DNA of 8,193 nucleotides from Pseudoflavonifractor sp035562355 (lineage in GTDB: Bacteria > Bacillota > Clostridia > Oscillospirales > Oscillospiraceae). Each line of letters starts with the position of its first letter. Position 1 is the stretch's first letter. Below the pieces are notes generated by a model that saw nothing but the letters and a program-made list of their open reading frames with translations, was not told where the DNA came from and ran no database searches. Positions 6,591 to 8,193 of the stretch are shown in pieces. The stretch is from positions 1 to 8,193 of the forward strand of contig DATMXU010000134.1 of assembly GCA_035562355.1 (NCBI GenBank). The letters are read 5' to 3'. The translations under genes and the position numbers were made by a program.

Positions 6591-7328
6591 CTAGATCACC
6601 AGTCCCCCATTGGAAGCGAGGACCTGACCGGTGAGGAAATCTCCTCCCGGAGAGGCGAGAAACAAGAGGCTCTCGGCCACGTCGGCCGGGGTGCCGACGC
6701 GCTCCAGCGGTGTCTCTTCCCGCAGCGCGTCAAGGGTTTCCGGACTCAAATGAGCGTTCATGGGCGTGTCAATCAGGCCGGGAGAGACGCAGTTCACCGT
6801 GATGCCCGAGGGTCCCAGCTCCTTCGCCAAGGCCTTGGTGAGGCCGATGACCGCAGCCTTGGAGGCGGAGTAGGCCACCTCGCAGGAGGCTCCGATTTGT
6901 CCCCACATAGAGGAAACGGTAATAATTTTCCCCGTCTTCCGGTGAATAAAGTGAGGAATAACCGCCCGGCAGCAGTGGAAGACCCCGTCTACGTTGACGG
7001 AGAATAGGGCTCGCCACTCCTCGTCCGTCATGTCGCTCAATAATCCCTGCCAGGACACTCCGGCGTTGCATATCAAAATGTCAAGTTGACAAAATTTCTC
7101 CAACACATTGTCAACCATCTGCCTGGCCTGTGCGCTGTCCCTCAGGTCGGCCCGCACCGTCGCCGCCTCGTGTCCGGCGGCGATGAGCCGGTCCGCCAGG
7201 GCACGGGCCGGGGCCTCTCCCCTGTAGTAGTGGATGGCGACTGCGTACCCTGCCGCTGCAAAACGCTCGGCCGTCACCGCGCCGATGCCGCCGGAAGCGC
7301 CGGTGATGAGCACAGTCTTCCGCTCCAT
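6591..7328 (-). CDS. Short-chain dehydrogenase/reductase, FabG-like
   Basis: This is a classical SDR oxidoreductase of 245 residues with a Rossmann fold. The cofactor motif TGASGGIG is at 9-16, NAG at 88-90, and the structural Asn of SVNVDG at 112. The catalytic Ser140 (VSSMWG), Tyr153 and Lys157 (YSASK) show the standard Ser-Tyr spacing, and PGLIDT is at 183-188. The residues after the second beta strand (HYYRGEAP) contain Arg and no Asp, which favours NADP(H) over NAD(H); this is inference. Sequence resemblance is to 3-oxoacyl-ACP reductase, but no fatty-acid genes are nearby. The true substrate, which could equally be a sugar, sterol or small ketone, is therefore open. The ATG at 7328 has AAGGAGAGG upstream. 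It appears to be a single-gene transcript with its own promoter and terminator. Confidence 0.9.
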   Translation of the reverse strand: MERKTVLITGASGGIGAVTAERFAAAGYAVAIHYYRGEAPARALADRLIAAGHEAATVRADLRDSAQARQMVDNVLEKFCQLDILICNAGVSWQGLLSDMTDEEWRALFSVNVDGVFHCCRAVIPHFIHRKTGKIITVSSMWGQIGASCEVAYSASKAAVIGLTKALAKELGPSGITVNCVSPGLIDTPMNAHLSPETLDALREETPLERVGTPADVAESLLFLASPGGDFLTGQVLASNGGLVI

Positions 7329-7382
7329 CGCTCTTCCTCTCCTTTTTTGACCTTATTCTGGTAAATTCGATTCGTTCATACA

Positions 7383-7411
7383 ATTGTAAAAAAAGGATGC
7401 TATGATGGCAA
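7383..7411 (-). promoter_or_regulatory. Promoter of the SDR gene
   Basis: On the minus strand TTGCCA (7411-7406) and TACAAT (7388-7383) are 17 nt apart, each five of six matches to the sigma-A consensus. The start would fall near 7376, giving a leader of about 48 nt before the ATG at 7328. Confidence 0.7.
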
Positions 7412-7422
7412 AAAATCCTTTT
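7391..7422. promoter_or_regulatory. Inverted repeat in the SDR/SLH divergent promoter region
   Basis: AAAAGGAT (7391-7398) and ATCCTTTT (7415-7422) flank 16 nt that hold the -35 box of the SDR promoter and a TATGAT (7401-7406), a possible -10 box for the SLH gene on the other strand. I found no good -35 for that plus-strand promoter. The repeat could be an operator or a hairpin in the SLH leader; low certainty. Confidence 0.4.
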
Positions 7423-7436
7423 ATACGAGGTGCACC

Positions 7437-8054
7437 ATGAAGATGAGGAAAAAGCTGCTTGCCCTGCTCTGCTCCGCGGTCCTGGCCGCGTCCCTGTCCG
7501 TTCCCGCCCTGGGCTATACCGACGTGGCGGAGGGAGCCTGGTACCGGGAGGAAGTCCAGACCGCCACCGATCAGGGCCTGATGACCGGCGTCACCGCCGA
7601 CCGGTTCGACCCCGAGGGTACCGTCACCCGTGCCACCGTTATTACCGTCCTGTGGCGTTTGGAGGGCTCCCCTGACGTGACGGTGGAGTCCGTCTTCCCC
7701 GATATCCCGGTGAATAACTGGGCCTACACCGCCGCGGCCTGGGCCAAGGCCGTGGGCATTGCCGCCGGATACGGCGACGGGACCTTCGCCCCCGGCGACA
7801 GCGTGACGCGGGAGCAGCTCGCCGTATTCCTCTATCGCCATGCCCTCTATAAGGGCCAGCCCATCGCCCAGGGCGTGGTGGACCTCTACGACGACTCCCT
7901 CTACATCCACTCCTGGGCGCTCACCGGCATGAAACACGCCCTGGGTGCGGGTCTCATGACGGGCAGCGGCAATCGCCTCTCCCCCCTGGGCCTTGCCAGC
8001 CGGGCCCAGCTTGCCACCGTCCTGGTGAATCTCCTCGCCCCCGCGCAGGGGTAG
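7437..8054 (+). CDS. Secreted protein consisting of three S-layer homology (SLH) repeats
   Basis: This is an exported 205-residue protein. MKMRKK plus a hydrophobic stretch to about residue 26 (VPALG) is a Sec signal peptide, with cleavage likely just before YTDV. The rest is three SLH modules: about 27-76 (YTDV, AWY, FDPEGTVTRA), 87-138 (FPDIP, WAY, YGDGTFAPGDSVTREQLA) and 149-200 (LYDD, SWAL, SRAQLA). The conserved Arg of the TRAE-like motif is present in all three (Arg65, Arg125, Arg189). SLH triplets dock onto pyruvylated or related secondary cell-wall polymers. Here there is no enzymatic or S-layer cargo domain, and the TAG stop is followed by a gene on the opposite strand, so it does not look truncated. 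GAGGTG at 7427-7432 is 4 nt from the first ATG and 10 nt from a second at 7443, so the start could be either. Confidence 0.88.
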   Translation: MKMRKKLLALLCSAVLAASLSVPALGYTDVAEGAWYREEVQTATDQGLMTGVTADRFDPEGTVTRATVITVLWRLEGSPDVTVESVFPDIPVNNWAYTAAAWAKAVGIAAGYGDGTFAPGDSVTREQLAVFLYRHALYKGQPIAQGVVDLYDDSLYIHSWALTGMKHALGAGLMTGSGNRLSPLGLASRAQLATVLVNLLAPAQG

Positions 8055-8061
8055 GCCCGTA

Positions 8062-8193
8062 CTACCGGAACCAGAAGGCCAGACCCACCTGGGCCAGCAG
8101 CAGCGCAGGCAGCCCGTACCGAAAGCGCGGATGGCGGGTTTTATGGTGGAAGACATACATCCCCAGCGCCGCGCCGGGCGCGCCGCCCAGGGC
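8062..8193 (-). CDS. DUF1294 family membrane protein, C-terminal part (runs off the right edge)
   Basis: A minus-strand frame enters at the right edge and ends at TAG (8064-8062), giving 43 residues. It starts ALGGAPGAALGMYVFHHKTRHPRFRYG and then runs LPALLLAQVGLAF. The pattern GGAPGAxLGM, then HKTRHP, then a hydrophobic helix is typical of the C-terminal half of DUF1294 proteins, small integral membrane proteins of unknown function. The N-terminal half is outside the window. The stop is only 7 nt from the SLH gene stop on the other strand, so the two transcripts converge with no room for a dedicated terminator between them. Confidence 0.8.
   Translation of the reverse strand, partial: ALGGAPGAALGMYVFHHKTRHPRFRYGLPALLLAQVGLAFWFR

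Noticed and set aside
7353..8156. 267-codon minus-strand open frame across the SLH gene
   Set aside because: It is antisense to a gene with three good SLH motifs, out of frame with the DUF1294 tail, and resembles no known protein.
1..8193. CRISPR array, tRNA/rRNA, insertion sequence, att site or defence island
   Set aside because: No regularly spaced direct repeats, tRNA-like cloverleaf, transposase or nuclease motifs, or terminal repeats were seen. The genes are of ordinary chromosomal families.

Overview
The window looks like chromosome from a high-GC member of the Clostridia, probably an Oscillospirales / Flavonifractor-type gut Firmicute. This taxonomic call is inference. It rests on strong purine-rich ribosome binding sites (a perfect TAAGGAGG before the substrate-binding protein gene), sigma-A-type promoters, GC-rich third codon positions, a lipoprotein-anchored binding protein, and an S-layer-homology (SLH) protein. 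No phage, transposon, CRISPR or RNA gene is visible.

Layout. Positions 2-121 (+) are the 3' end of an unrecognised gene, followed closely by cinA (153-1415, +), a two-domain CinA/PncC nucleotide-salvage protein. A strong hairpin at 1428-1463 with T-tracts on both strands separates cinA from the convergent operon. Positions 1497-6464 (-) hold a complete branched-chain (hydrophobic) amino acid ABC transporter, transcribed right to left as binding lipoprotein (livK-like), permeases livH and livM, then ATPases livG and livF. The genes livH-livM-livG-livF are packed with 4-12 nt gaps or an 8 nt overlap. About 218 nt of hairpin-rich sequence separates the binding protein gene from livH. The operon starts from a perfect consensus promoter (TTGACA, 17 nt, TATAAT) that overlaps a 12-bp inverted repeat.

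Upstream lies a FabG-like short-chain dehydrogenase/reductase (6591-7328, -). It is divergent from a small secreted protein made of three SLH repeats and nothing else (7437-8054, +). The last 132 bases hold the C-terminus of a DUF1294 membrane protein on the minus strand, convergent with the SLH gene.

How the parts work together. The binding lipoprotein captures the amino acid outside the membrane, LivH/LivM form the channel, and LivG/LivF power it. The hairpins after the binding protein gene probably set a higher level of binding protein than of membrane components. The SDR, SLH, CinA and DUF1294 genes show no evident functional link to the transporter. I found no convincing undescribed multi-gene system. 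The most interesting signals are regulatory: the operator-like promoter palindrome, the stacked hairpins between livK and livH, and the compact divergent promoter region between the SDR and SLH genes.
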